Assembly: GCA_949357655.1 (NCBI GenBank)
Contig: CASHTG010000016.1
Location: forward strand, 1,488,001-1,552,000
DNA from: Parascedosporium putredinis
Lineage: Eukaryota > Ascomycota > Sordariomycetes > Microascales > Microascaceae
Reading direction: 5' to 3'
Length of the DNA: 64,000 nucleotides
Shown here: piece by piece, positions 1 to 11,156 of the stretch
How the letters are laid out: every line of letters starts with the position of its first letter
Position numbering within the stretch: position 1 is the first letter of the stretch
Program-made: the position numbers and the translations under genes
Notes under the pieces: generated by a model
What the model was told of the DNA's origin: nothing
What the model saw: only the letters and a program-made list of their open reading frames with translations
Databases searched by the model: none

Positions 1-38
1 AAAACGGATTGTGCTGACATCGAACTTTCCCAATATAG

Positions 39-653
39 CTCTCCGCTGGCAAGACCATCATGGATCTTACTATTGCCATTGGTGCCGCTCTTACCGTCGA
101 CAAGGTTGGTCGCCGACCTCTCTTCCTTGCCGCTATCACCGGTATGGTCGCTTCTTTCGTGTGCTGGACCATTGTTGGTGCCGTCTACGAGAACTCCAAC
201 ATGACCAACGAGGGTGCCGGTATTGCCCAGATCGTCTTCGTCTGGTTCTTCGGTGTCTTCTACGACATTGGTTTCTCTGGTCTCCTTGTCGCTTATGCTC
301 TCGAAATTCTTCCTTTCGCTCTCCGTGCCAAGGGTATGATGATTCTCAACATCACTATCCAGGCTATCCTCGCTATTGGTAACCAGACCAACCTCCTCGC
401 CTGGAACAACCTTCCCCGCCACTGGCACTTCATGTTGTTCTACACCCTCTGGGACTTCTGCGAGTTGATCTTCGTCTGGTTCTTCTACGTCGAGACCAAG
501 GGCCCCACCCTTGAGGAGATTGCCCGCATCTTTGATGGTGATGATGCCGTCGCTCACGTCGACCTCGACCAGGTCGAGAAGGAGATCCGCAGCGCCGAGC
601 ATGACGAGGACATCCACGCCGGTGGCCTCCGCTCCGAGAAGACTGCTGTTTAA
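39..653 (+). CDS. MFS sugar transporter, lactose permease/cellodextrin-transporter type (3' part only)
   Basis: This is the C-terminal half of a sugar/H+ symporter of the major facilitator superfamily; the 5' part lies outside the window. The first bases look like the end of an intron (branch-like GCTGAC at 13-18, acceptor AG at 37-38), so the last exon probably starts at 39 and enters the frame that contains ATG at 60. The protein shows the family motif DKVGRRPL between transmembrane segments, about five hydrophobic segments, then FYVETKGPTLEE, the loop that follows the last membrane helix in sugar porters. The tail is acidic and cytoplasmic (FDGDDAVAHVDLDQVEKE), as in fungal lactose permease and cellodextrin transporters. 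It lies about 3.3 kb upstream of a xyloglucanase on the same strand, which suggests oligosaccharide uptake, but the substrate cannot be read from this half. This stretch has no frameshift. Confidence 0.9.
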   Translation, partial: LSAGKTIMDLTIAIGAALTVDKVGRRPLFLAAITGMVASFVCWTIVGAVYENSNMTNEGAGIAQIVFVWFFGVFYDIGFSGLLVAYALEILPFALRAKGMMILNITIQAILAIGNQTNLLAWNNLPRHWHFMLFYTLWDFCELIFVWFFYVETKGPTLEEIARIFDGDDAVAHVDLDQVEKEIRSAEHDEDIHAGGLRSEKTAV

Positions 654-3230
654 GTCGGCATAGGCGGGGCTCGCGTTGGCGGAGTGTCGGTTCGGTCTCT
701 GAGCGTCCGGGATTCTGCGGCGCGACCCTCTTGTCCAACCCCTTATGCCTTTGCTTTTTCAAGCGCCTTTTCTACTTTCTTTGTGGCTGGTTGTTGGTGT
801 GTTGTATAAGCAGCATTCAATCGGTCACTCGTTGTTTCCTTATATATAAAATCCCAACGTGTATCAAAGATATTCGGGGATGTATGGTAGCCCGGCGGCA
901 TGTTCCCTGAAGAAAAAGCTTACCTGGCACTGGAGAGATGTAGACTTATACTTGACGTTTACACATTAAAATAGCTTCTGTGTGTCGGGGAGTCTGTTTT
1001 TCGGGGACGTAGTTACTGGATAGATATACACGATCGATATCAACCTAATTTACTTATTTCTCCTCATACTTTTTGAGCCTTGATCATTATTTCTTTTTGC
1101 ATCTAAAAACGGGAGCGCTCCGCGATTCATCCTGGTCAAAGACCTTGGGCTATTGGTGGAACGACCTTTCGTTGGTCGGATCAGGAGACCTCATTCGTGC
1201 TTGACTCTCATTGGAAGAGGCTTGCGAGTGTGTCTGTATGGATGTTGTAGATTCTCGATCAAACGAGAACGATGATCTAGCTGGTGGCTTTCCATGTCTC
1301 TTTGCACCGTAGCGTTTGGCATTCCAGGTCGGGAGGAGGATGTGCTTGAGAGGCGGTGCCTCTTTGAGATGGAGAGATGGAGCGAGAAGAGAAACTCGCA
1401 GCAACGAGCGAGTGGGATTTAAAGAGTAAAATTGAGGACTATACCGAGGTAGAGGGAGCTGAAGGCCATTGGCTTCCCGCGCTGGGTTTATCAACCTCAC
1501 AAGAGAGAGAAAACTGCAACAAACACGAAGATGGGGATGGGAGGTCGGCGCGTGGGCATCCGGGGATTCTCTTTCCCATTTGGGAAAGACACGGGAGACG
1601 AGGCCCCGCGACTTTGGGCTTGCGCGGCATCTGTGGGACTGATTCTCCGAGAAGTTCATGCAGAAGTGGCGGTGGCGCAGGCTCTTCACTCCACTAGTTC
1701 CTGAATTCGGCAAGCTGCAAGCAGCTGAACCTTGCATACAAGTGGGCTATAGAATATTATCTTGCTCGTGGTTTAGATCTGGGATCTCTTCAGGGCCGTG
1801 CCGTGCAGGAGGGGGTTTTCACATAATTGGTGTGGTGGGTGGGTGTAGGGGGCAGATTGAGAACGACTTGGCACTCTAGAGATTCTTCTAAACGACTGTG
1901 TGTGTCCGCCCTTGGCGAGACGTTCCTTTGGGAATGGACGCTTGTAAAGAAAGGAGGAGGAAGGTGGCGATTCGCTCGAAGCGAGCTCGAGTCCTTTTGC
2001 CTTTGGGCAACCAACTCGAGATGCCTCCATCACCATCGAGGACGCGCGAGACAGGAATGCTTGACGCTGGCAGCGGTGACAAGACGGTAGATTCATCCCG
2101 TAGGCGGACTTTCTCCCGGCCCATCCTCGAATGGACTGGCTCAGGTGTTAGCTCACCTCATGGAGGGTCTGACGACATCGGGTGTGGAGATGTGGAGATG
2201 TGGAGCCGGACGAGGGCGCTCGTCGTCGGAAGAAACGGGGTTGATTCGCGGAAACGATGGAGGGTGAAAACATGGCTCTGGGACCGGGAGTTTAGGGATT
2301 CCGCTTCGTTCATTCCTGCAGGGCCTGACACCTGCGGCTTGGGGAGTGAGAAATCGGGCTAGGCTGGGATTGTGGTCGGGGCAGGAAGGAGATGTCAAAT
2401 GTCTTGGCTTGGTCGGCGACTATCTCCGTACGAGATATCAGATCGATCCAAGCCATGTTCGACAAGGTGGGGTGCCCTACGAGCGTGCTCTTGGATGACG
2501 GATCCCAGTGCTGCGCTTGTTCATCAACATGACAGGCATATATAGGACATCAACCGACTCTGTGGCTACCCTTATATCTACATGAAGCGAGTAGATAGGC
2601 AGGAGTCGACCCGGTGTCTTTCCATCTTTCTATTCTCTTGATTCTCAAGACTGGCGCAAGGCAAGAGATGGCAAGCATGGCTACGCGGGATGTGTGTAAG
2701 TGTCAGACAGGCAACCAGTGCTCATGGAGGCTGAGAGAGTGGGGACTGAGCCCGAGAAGGATTTGACGTGTTTGAATCATCCCCGAGCATGCATGTACGA
2801 AGTACAAGGCACCGTTGAAATGCACAAGTAGAGGCACCTTCCGAGACACATCGCCTGTTGCCGCATTCCGGGGTTGAGCTCGGTACCCTCGGTTGTCTTT
2901 TCATGGGTCTGTCGATTTGTCTTTTATTTGTTCTTTTTTTCTTTTTCTTTTTCTTTTTCCAATTCGGGGCACGGCCGATGCGATGCGAGGATCAGGTACG
3001 AGTTGAGCCCTCCCAGGTTGGGCTGCTTGCCCGCATTCATTATTCATTCACGGACATTGGCTCTTGGCCCGGGGCCCGGTTGTCATTGTCGCTCCCCTCT
3101 CATTTGGCGCCATCGTTGCGAGCGAATCGCGGTTGGAGAACAAAGTGCGGTGCCGCGCAAATTGATTCGCGGAAATTCTGGGGGTGCTCCTGCCCTGTCT
3201 CCCCTGTCTCCTTGGCTGGTGGTGGGTAAT

Positions 3231-3236
3231 GGCTAA
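3231..3236 (+). promoter_or_regulatory. GGCTAA, candidate xylanase-regulator (XYR1/XLR-1/XlnR) site
   Basis: GGCTAA lies 700 bp upstream of the GH74 ATG and matches the core bound by XlnR/XYR1-type activators of hemicellulase genes. A six-base match can occur by chance. A CTGGGG match to the CreA/CRE-1 consensus lies nearby at 3179-3184. Confidence 0.3.
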
Positions 3237-3692
3237 TGGATTCTTCCTTCCAGCAACGTCCATCTTCCCCGTTCTCCAATTCCCCCTCTTTCATTTTCTT
3301 TTTTTCTTCTTTTCTTTCTCCTTCGTTTTGGGGGTATTGTTTCCACACTCTTTTTCTTTTCTACCTCTTTTCTCCACCATTGTTCCCTTCCTTTCCGTGT
3401 TCATGCACTTCCCCGTGATTGCAGGCTCCTCGTGAGCTCCTGTTGCAATTTCCGGCAATGGTACTCTCCCCAAAGATGCGACGGCGCTTGTGGCAGGAAA
3501 ATTGACAGATCTGGCAACCCAAACCCGGATTCCACCACCTTTGTATTATTGTTGCCCAGAGGGAGCTCGCCATCGCACGGGCAATGGTGGGGCTTCTTCC
3601 ACATGCTGCGTCGTTTTGATCTTCGAAGCGTGTTGATCCGGCCATTCGAGAGTGTCCGGCTTGGGCTTGGCTAGCGAGCCACGCCGAAAAGG

Positions 3693-3699
3693 ATATATA
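3693..3699 (+). promoter_or_regulatory. TATA-like box of the GH74 gene
   Basis: ATATATA lies about 240 bp upstream of the ATG in a context (GGATATATAGTATG) that fits the core promoter of a strongly inducible secreted enzyme. The transcription start was not observed. Confidence 0.4.
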
Positions 3700-3935
3700 G
3701 TATGTAATATAGCTCGGCCCCCATCAAGGACGTCTAGCCGAGAAACGAGAGAATACATTCCACTCCTTTTCCAGAATCATTGATTCTTGATTTTCTTTTT
3801 TCTGTTCATCTTCAAGGGAGAGAAGCAGACCCGGTCAAGAACACGAGACTGGACTCTGCCTGTAGCAGAACCTTTGTTCTCGTTGTAGGTACTCTTGGCT
3901 TCTAAAGGAACTCTCACGTTCTTGTGTCCGCCATC

Positions 3936-6636
3936 ATGCAGGCCCTAAAGCTCGCCCTCGTGGTCCTTGCGGCCGCCACGGGCCATGTTGAAGCCGCATT
4001 CTCGTGGAAGAATGTTCGAATCGGAGGAGGTGGTGGCTTCGTCCCCGGCATCTCGTTCCATCCCAAGACTAGTGGGGTAGCCTATGCCAGGACAGATATC
4101 GGCGGCCTGTACAGGCTCAATGCTGCCGACGACTCGTGGATCCCCATCACGGACTCTCTTGCCACCAACGACAAGTGGTGCGTCTCACCCTTCCTCTCTT
4201 GATCTCTACCTGTGTACCATAATACTAACGATGCTACTTGCAGGTCTTACTGGGGAATCGACGCCATGGCCCTTGATCCTCAGGATGATAAGAAGATCTA
4301 CGCCGTTGCCGGCATGTACACGAATAGCTGGTACGCTTGATCTATCTTTGGTGGTCAACACTGAGATGAGGAGTCTTCCTCATTGCTCCCCATAATTAGA
4401 TCTGGTGCTAACGACTTTTCCTAGGGACCCCAACAATGGTGCCGTCATTCGTAGCTCTGATCGCGGCGCAACTTGGGCCGTCACCGAGCTTCCTTCAAGG
4501 TCGGTGGCAACATGCCCGGTCGTGGCATGGGCGAGCGTCTCGCCGTTGACCCCAACGACTCCAAGGTCATCTACTTTGGAGCGCGCAGCGGCAAGGGTCT
4601 CTACCGCAGCACTGATTCAGGTGCCACCTTCTCCAAGGTCTCCACCTTTACCGCCACCGGCAAATACGCTCCCGACCCGTCGGACCCCAACGGGTACAAC
4701 AATGATCCTCAGGGTCTGGCCTTCATCACCTTTGATGACACCTCCGGCACCGCTTCCAACGGACGCACCAAGAGAATCTTTGTCGGTACTGCCGATAACA
4801 CCACCGCTTCCGTCTACGTTTCCAACGACGCTGGCGAGAGCTGGAGCGCCGTCGCCGGCCAGCCCGGAACCTACTTCCCTCACAAGTGCAAGCTTCAGCC
4901 TCAGGAGAAGGCCCTTTACCTCACCTACAGCGACGGTACCGGCCCCTACGACGGTACCAAGGGCTCCATTTGGAGGTACGACCTCACCACCAGCACCTGG
5001 AAGGACATCACCCCTGCTAGCGGTGACGATCTCTACTTCGGCTTCGGTGGTCTTGCCCTTGACATGAAGAAGCCCGGAACCATCATGGCCGTTACCCTCA
5101 ACTCCTGGTACCCCGATGCCCAGATTTTCAGATCCACCGACTCCGGTACCACCTGGTCCAAGATCTGGGAGTGGACCTCGTGGCCCAGCATGAACCAGTA
5201 CTACTCCATCAAGACCCCCAAGGCCCCCTGGATCTACGAGAACTTCCTCGCCACGGACAGCAAGCGCCTCGGGTGGATGATCGAGGCCCTGGAGATTAAC
5301 CCTCACGACAGCGACCACTGGCTCTGGGGCACAGGTCTCACCGTCTTTGGCGGCCACGACCTCACCAAGTGGGACACTGCCACCCGCAACGTCAGCATCG
5401 AGTCCCTCGCCAACGGTATTGAGGAGTACGCCGTCCTCGAGGTTTCGTCCGTTCCCGGCGGCACTGAGCTCCTTGCCGGTGTTGGTGACGACAGCGGTTT
5501 CACTTTCAAGACCAAGGCCGATCTCGACACCTCGCCCAAGACTGCTTGGAACAACCCCATGTTCACTAGCTCTACTGGTGTTGACTATGCCGGTAACAGC
5601 GTCAAGAGCGTTGTCCGCGTTGGCAACACGGCGGGCAGCCCCCAAGTTGCCCTCTCCAACGATGGTGGCGCTACCTGGAACCTCAACTACGCTGCCAGCA
5701 ACTCCCAGTATGGTGGCCGCGTCGCCTACTCCGCCGGCGCCGACACCATCATCTGGTCCAGCGACTCCTCTGGCGTCCTCAGGTCCCAGCACCAGGGATC
5801 TTTCGTCGCTGTCTCTTCCGTCCCCTCCGGTGCCGCGATCGCTTCCGACAAGCGCGACAACAACTACTTCTATGCCGGTACCACTCGTCTCCTCGTTTCC
5901 AAGGACATTGGCGCCACCTTCGCTGCTGGCGGTGCTCTCGGCTCCGCCACTTCCATTCGTGACATCGTCGTTCACCCCACCGTTGCCGGTACTCTCTGGG
6001 TTTCTACCGATGTTGGTATCTTCTACTCGACCAACTTTGGTGCCTCTCTCTCTCTCTCTCGTCCGCGGTGACCAACACCCACCGCATCGCCGTCGGCAAG
6101 GGCTCGGGCACCAGCCTGGTCCTCTACGCCTTTGGCCACGGTCCCGCCGGCGCCCGCCTGTACGCTAGCGCCAACAACGGCGGCTCTTGGGAGGATATCC
6201 AGGGCTCCGCTCAGGGCTTCGGCGCCATCGATATCTGCCGCATTGCCGGCAGCGCAAACGAGGCCGGCCTCATCTACGTCGGAACCAACGGCCGTGGCGT
6301 CTTTTACGCTCAGGGCACCATCTCCGGCGGAGGCACTTCTACCACCACTACCTCCTCCACCACCACCACCTCTTCCACCACTTCCAGGTCTTCCTCTCCC
6401 GCCTCCTCTACGTCCTCGACCTCTGTGAGGACCAGCACTACCCTCACCTCCACCACCAGGGCTAGCTCTACCACCTCCACCACCACCAGCGCCGCCGCTT
6501 CTACCACCACCGCCTCCGGTGGCACCGGCGCGCAGAGGTGGGCCCAGTGCGGTGGTATCGGTTGGACCGGCCCTACCGCCTGCGTCTCCCCTACACTTGC
6601 GAGAAGCAGAACGATTGGTACTCTCAGTGCCTTTAA
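3936..6636 (+). CDS. GH74 xyloglucanase with C-terminal CBM1 (frame broken by three missing bases)
   Basis: Secreted endo-xyloglucanase that cuts the beta-1,4-glucan backbone of xyloglucan. The ATG at 3936 opens a signal peptide ending near HVEAA, followed by FSWKNVRIGGGGG and TDIGGLYRL, the start of the GH74 double seven-bladed propeller. The first catalytic Asp is expected near here. NDGGATW/STDSGTTW blade motifs recur throughout. A Ser/Thr linker (about 6330-6530) leads to a CBM1 (WAQCGGIGWTGPT). Introns are 4178-4243 and 4331-4424. The frame must change near 4492, inside the CT run 6044-6060 and near 6588-6591; each change equals one missing base. With the last, the CBM1 ends normally at the stop 6634-6636 (CTT TAA); without it the reading runs on to 6721 and loses the last binding aromatics and Cys. 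I favour sequencing error over a pseudogene. The neighbouring sugar transporter fits a shared role. Confidence 0.95.
6044..6060 (+). repeat. (CT)8 microsatellite inside the GH74 coding region
   Basis: A 17-base CT run sits in the last propeller blade, exactly where the reading frame changes. It encodes the alternating Ser-Leu tail before the premature stop at about 6069. Either strand slippage in the organism or a sequencing indel would explain the shift. Confidence 0.85.
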
Positions 6637-7379
6637 GCGGAGGGGAATGAGTGATGATAGAATCCTAAGAGGTAAAAAGAGGGGAAAAGGCTACGACGCA
6701 ACATGTTCTGAATACCTTTGAGTTCATGTGCCATAGCACCTTCCTCTTTTCTAGCCGTAAAAGCCGGGAGGGGAAGGAAGTAAGAAACCTCGTCTTCATT
6801 CTTGTACATAGTTATTTCTTTTCCCGGACCAGCTCGAGACTTGAGCCGGCGACTATTTATATTTTTGCTTCTTTGAATAAAATTTATCTTTTTATCAGGT
6901 CAAAACTATTGTTGCATGACTAGACCCTTCCTATGCATGAGGCGATTTACGCAGTGACTCCATTTTTGTTCCGTCCTCTAATACATAATTTGCATGTTCA
7001 TTTTGGTTAGTTATGCCAGCAGCCCCACCATCCCGGTTCCTCTCCCGAAAGTGGGGCCCCGTAGCGGACTGTGGCCCGGAAGCGCCGGGCTCCGTGTCTT
7101 GCTTTGGGCTTATTAAGCCGCCTCTCGCTCAATCCACAAACCATGATCCACCTTCCCCATTCCAACGAGTATGTAGCAATCGCCGTATCAAAGATCAAAA
7201 TTTGGCGATAGGTTAACCGTTCAGGCCCATGGAGCCGGGAATCACGAGTGAACTGAATCATCCCAAGAAAACCAGTGTAGGCAAGCAGCATTGAGCGCGA
7301 CCTAGCAAGTACCAAGAGTCGAACAAAAAAGAAATCAATTTTTCTATAAGGCATGGAACCGATTTTTTCAGATGACATG
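6637..7379. other. Convergent 3' UTRs of GH74 and GPI16
   Basis: The 743 bases between two convergent genes hold AT-rich 3' UTR sequence (AATAAA at about 6877-6882, a plausible polyadenylation signal for GH74). No further gene is seen. Confidence 0.6.
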
Positions 7380-9355
7380 TCATTGCGCAGGGGATTCTTT
7401 TTCCGGCTGCTTCTTCTCCGCGCTTCCCTTGTTCCCTTTGATCACACCCCTAATCTTCTCCCTAAAGGCGTTGATCTTTCTCCGCAGCACGGGTTTGGGG
7501 GCCTCGTCGACGCCGACGAACCGCCTTACGAGGATGTTGTACAGGCCGCCGAAAGCCAGGGCGATGGCGGTGGAGGTGAAGATGATGACGTTGTAGGGCA
7601 TGCTGAAATCCGGCGTGGGCAGGTTGAGCAGGAGCGAGGTGGTGCGCAGGTTCAGCGTGCGCGGGGAAGTGGTAGTAAGGATGGCGGCGGCTACGTCGAA
7701 GCCGCGGTTGGCGTCGGGGGATACTCGGTGTAACGCAGGATGGCCTTTTCAAAGTCGTAGCTTAGGAAGACGGTGGAGCCCGGGGTACAATCATGCGGAG
7801 TTCGAGCTGCGTGCCCCGCGCGCGGTCGACGGCTGGCCGGTAGTAGATTTCCTTGACGAGGTCTCGGCGAGAGCCCTGGATCCCGTCGATGCGTGCGTCC
7901 AAGGTGTGGAGATAGACCCTCATGAACCAGGGAAGCGACTCCATGTAGACGAATTCAACCTCGGTATCGGGACTGGGGTTGCGGAGGATAGTTTGCACGG
8001 CGCCGCGCTCTTGCCCATAGCCCATGAAACTGCGATCAGCATAGATGAGAGGGCCGCAGGCTTGACATAGTCTTCCTCCGGCCCTCCCTCGCCCTCGCCG
8101 TTGTTGAGCGCCGGAAGGACGATATCAAAGTCAGCATCCGGATCCAACCTATAGCAGCGAGCTGCCGCCGGGGTTCCTCGTTTCCGCAGCGCCGACAGAG
8201 GTGAACACGTGGCGGGAGTTGGGCACTTCCATGCACACCGGGGGTCTCCGGGTTGGTCAAGGGGCAGGTTCCCTTGAGAGACTTTCCAAAGATTTGGGAT
8301 AGCGTCCATTCCTGGCCGAGAGCGTGGTCGAGCGGGTAGCATCCGCCATCAGCATGGTAGGGTTTGGTAGTGTCGCATTTAAGCTCGTGGAGGGGCTTGG
8401 GACGAGGAATAGGATTGTCTGTCCAGAGGGGAAAAAAGGAACGTTAGCAAAGAAACTAGGAAAAGGTTGAGAACGACTGGTGGTCGCTCCAGTGAGGACA
8501 AACCTCTGGGCCGCTTGGAGCGGTCAATGTCCAAAACCATATCAACGGTCTGCTCGATCTCCAGCACGCATTCCGAGCCGTCCTCAGGGCAAACCGGCCT
8601 AACATCGATCGCCATACTCTGCCAGGAAGCATCAAAGAGCTTGTGGCCGTCGAGAAGACTGGAGATGCCAGCCTTGCCCTTGCAAGGCAGGAGCTTTAGG
8701 AAGGGAGTAAGATTTTCGGTACAGACGACCTCATGCGGCAAGACACCGTGGAGTAGCCTCATGTTGGAGATGGTCGCGTTGGGCAAGGTGCCCTCGGGCT
8801 GAAACGACATGACGGGTCGTGTTGTCCGGGTGCTGTCGATAAAGTTGAGCGATGCACAAAGAGACCAGACAGCGCGTTGGTCAAGATGAGCCACTTCTCA
8901 TCAGCCCTACACGCAGAAAAGACAAGTTAGTCCAAACAAACTCGCAAAAGGCCACGCCGCCCGCGCAGCCAAACCCCACGGGAGGAAAGCTAATGCCGTC
9001 TCATACTCTTCATCGGTATCCGCATCCAGCCACGCCCAGAGCTCAACACCAGTCCCGCCCTCCTTGGTGCCGTCCCACGGCCGTGCCCCCACAGCTCGGC
9101 ATCCCACCGCCCCAGCGCAAATCGCAGGTGCAGCTCCCGCGTGCCGGCATGCTGGAGGATCTGGCCCAGCGACCGCGGGAAGAGGCGGAAATTCTGTGAC
9201 TCGAAGTCGGAGACTGGCGTGGTGGCGCGGAAGTTGAAGCTCGCGAGGAGGGAGGATAGGGGCAGCGGCCTGAGGTTGAGCTGCTCGTGATACTCGGCAA
9301 CGGCGGACGTGACCCCGACCACGTGGAGTAGGAGAAGGGCGAGGAGCCCGCGCAT
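7380..9355 (-). CDS. GPI16: GPI transamidase component PIG-T/GPI16 (several frame breaks)
   Basis: Subunit of the ER GPI transamidase, which transfers preassembled GPI anchors to proteins; Gpi16/PIG-T is disulphide-linked to the catalytic Gpi8. The ATG at 9355 opens a clean signal peptide (MRGLLALLLLHVVGVTSAVA) followed by YHEQLNLRPLPLSSLLASF, the conserved luminal start of the family. Later family segments are SFNFRATTP, CASLNFIDSTRTTRP, DPETPG-like and IYYRPAVDRARGTQLELRM. The C terminus has one membrane helix (MPYNVIIFTSTAIALAFGGLY) followed by a short basic cytosolic tail, the normal topology. Introns are 8907-9006 and 8419-8503. The frame breaks near 9085, 8870, 8245, 8010, 7785 and 7750-7600. 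The two I worked base by base (9085 and TTT for TTTT near 8870) each need one extra base. It is essential in yeast, so decay is unlikely. It is divergent from LUC7. Confidence 0.93.
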
Positions 9356-9735
9356 CTTGGAGGCGGGTGCCGATGGAGGAAGGGAATCGCACTTCGCGGG
9401 TCGTGGATAGGAATTCGCGCGATACCGGGTTCGGTTGTTGGAGGACGCAAAGAAAAAAAAAGGGCGATGCTGCCGGCACAAGCTCACAAGTCCGTCCCTA
9501 TTTCCTAGCAGTCGACGGACGTGTCAGACTCGTTCTCCTACAGGCCGTGGAGACTCTCAAGCTTGGGCGGTGTTGCAAGGCAGAATAAATTATCGGTGTA
9601 TTTTCGGGTAAATGTCCCCACCAAACTGTGCTTTCTCGTCTTTGCGAAGCCAAGCAGCTTCAACTTGAACTTCTCGCGGCTTCGAATTCACCCACCCCAC
9701 CACTACACCATCGTCCGATTTTCACACGCTCCGTC
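9356..9735. promoter_or_regulatory. Shared divergent promoter of GPI16 and LUC7
   Basis: The 380 bases between the two divergent ATGs must carry both promoters. No TATA box stands out, as is usual for housekeeping genes. Confidence 0.5.
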
Positions 9736-10644
9736 ATGGCCGCCGAACAAAGGAAGCTGCTTGAGCAGCTTATGGGTGGCTCCTCTTCTTCACGCGCCGC
9801 CCAGCTCTCCCTCAATGATCCGAAAGTCTGCCGCTCATATCTCGTCGGTACATGCCCGCACGACCTCTTCACAAACACCAAACAAGACATTGGTCCCTGC
9901 CCTAGGGTTCATAATGAAAACCTAAAGTCCGAGTACGAGGGCCTTCCGGAGAAGGAGAAGCAAAAGTACGGATTCGAGTACGACTACATGCGAGACCTCC
10001 AAAAGTATATCGACGCGTGCAATCAGAGGATAGACGCCGCCCAGCAACATCTAAAGAAGACCCCAGATGAAATTAGGCAAACCAACCTTCTGGTAAGGCA
10101 ACCACTCTTGGCTTAATAGTTTTCCCCAAGGCTTTTCGCCACATCTTAACTCCAAGACTAGTCCCTTGTTCGCTAACAGTTCCCTTTAGTTAAAAACCAT
10201 CTCCGAGCTCACCTCGACCATTAACAATGGCCTCCTCGAAGTTGAAATTCTCGGCGAGATGGGTGAGGTGAACAAGGCCATTGATGAGATGTACCGTGTG
10301 CACCAGGCCCGCCAGTCCAAGGTTGAACGCGAGCGCGAGCTCAAGGAGCTGTCAGACACATCCGGCCCGTCAGGTCATCAGAAACTTCAGGTGTGCGACG
10401 TCTGCGGTGCCTATCTCAGCCGACTCGATAACGACAGACGCCTAGCGGACCACTTCTATGGGAAGATGCATCTAGGGTATGCGCAAATGAGGAGGACATA
10501 TGACGCCTTCCCCAAGGAGATGAGGGGCAGGATTAGGCCCCTATGGACATGGATGGTCCTGGCTCCGGTTCCTCGTCCGGGCCGCGCGGACCGAGGGGCG
10601 GCGGGTATCGTGGAAGAGGAAGGGGCTATCGCGGCGGCTGGTAA
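9736..10644 (+). CDS. LUC7: LUC7-type U1 snRNP splicing factor
   Basis: U1 snRNP-associated protein that helps select 5' splice sites in the nucleus. The ATG at 9736 gives MAAEQRKLLEQLMG, the invariant family start. The CCCH zinc finger follows (VCRSYLVGTCPHDLF ... GPCPRVHNE, residues about 34-60), then a charged coiled coil and the second, C2H2 finger (VCDVCGAYL ... HFYGKMHLGY). The intron is 10093-10189 with branch GCTAAC and exact phase 0. Near 10536 one G is missing (GG where GGG would keep frame). Reading on in that shifted frame gives a PMDMDG-then-Gly/Arg-rich tail ending RGRGRGYRGGW and a stop at 10642-10644, the usual fungal LUC7 RGG tail. The raw frame instead runs to 10717 with an unrelated tail. 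Confidence 0.96.
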
Positions 10645-11156
10645 AGGAGCACCGAGCGTGCTGAAATCAAGAGCAACGAGAACGGTGCATGGCGCAATTT
10701 CAAATGGTTTACGGTAGAGGGCTCAAGGACTATGTACAATTATCCCTTCTTTTCGTGTTTTATTTCTTGGACTACGTTAGAATACCCAAAATCGCTACAT
10801 GTTTGCAGGTATCACAAATTATATCTATACTCGGCGCTCGGCAAACCCCCTTGTAGAGGGCGTGGTCGGTCAAGGGCGCCGCCCGCTCGGCAACTTGACT
10901 CGGTCGCGCTGGCGCTGGGTCGGGCCCTGCAACGTGAAGCCGAACCACAATGTCCCCCCGGTCACGACAAGTTGAAGCTTTCTGAGAGGTCTGATGGGAA
11001 GTGGACGAGATCCTCAAATACACACTATTCATATACCAAATCCGTCTCCTTCAGGTTATCCAGTGTTATTATTACCTTGCCCTCGTGCTTCTTTCCCACG
11101 CCTGTGTTTTTTTCAAGGACATTTTCTCTTCACATTTTTTATTATTCTTCCTCCCT
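10645..11156. other. Convergent 3' region between LUC7 and the RGG-box gene
   Basis: About 500 bases of 3' UTR and spacer with T-rich runs. No gene, repeat or clear stem-loop is recognised. Confidence 0.6.

Larger units (their letters stand above)
654..3935. other. Long intergenic region and promoter of the GH74 gene
   Basis: No gene is recognised here. The first 300 bases are the 3' UTR of the transporter. Open frames at 1150-1737 (minus) and 1898-2362 (plus) have no family resemblance and look like chance. The last kilobase has CT-rich tracts on the plus strand (about 2932-2960, 3282-3330 and 3351-3371) typical of filamentous-fungal promoters. Confidence 0.7.

Noticed and set aside
1150..1737. 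195-codon minus-strand frame in the GH74 upstream region
   Set aside because: No domain, no codon-bias support, and it overlaps other open frames on both strands.
4617..5975. 452-codon open frame on the minus strand
   Set aside because: It is antisense to the GH74 gene; codon bias of the real gene keeps the opposite strand open. The peptide is Gly/Val-rich with no domain.
3936..6721. GH74 as a true pseudogene
   Set aside because: The breaks are all single missing bases with no in-frame nonsense codon or larger lesion, and the same pattern occurs in essential genes.
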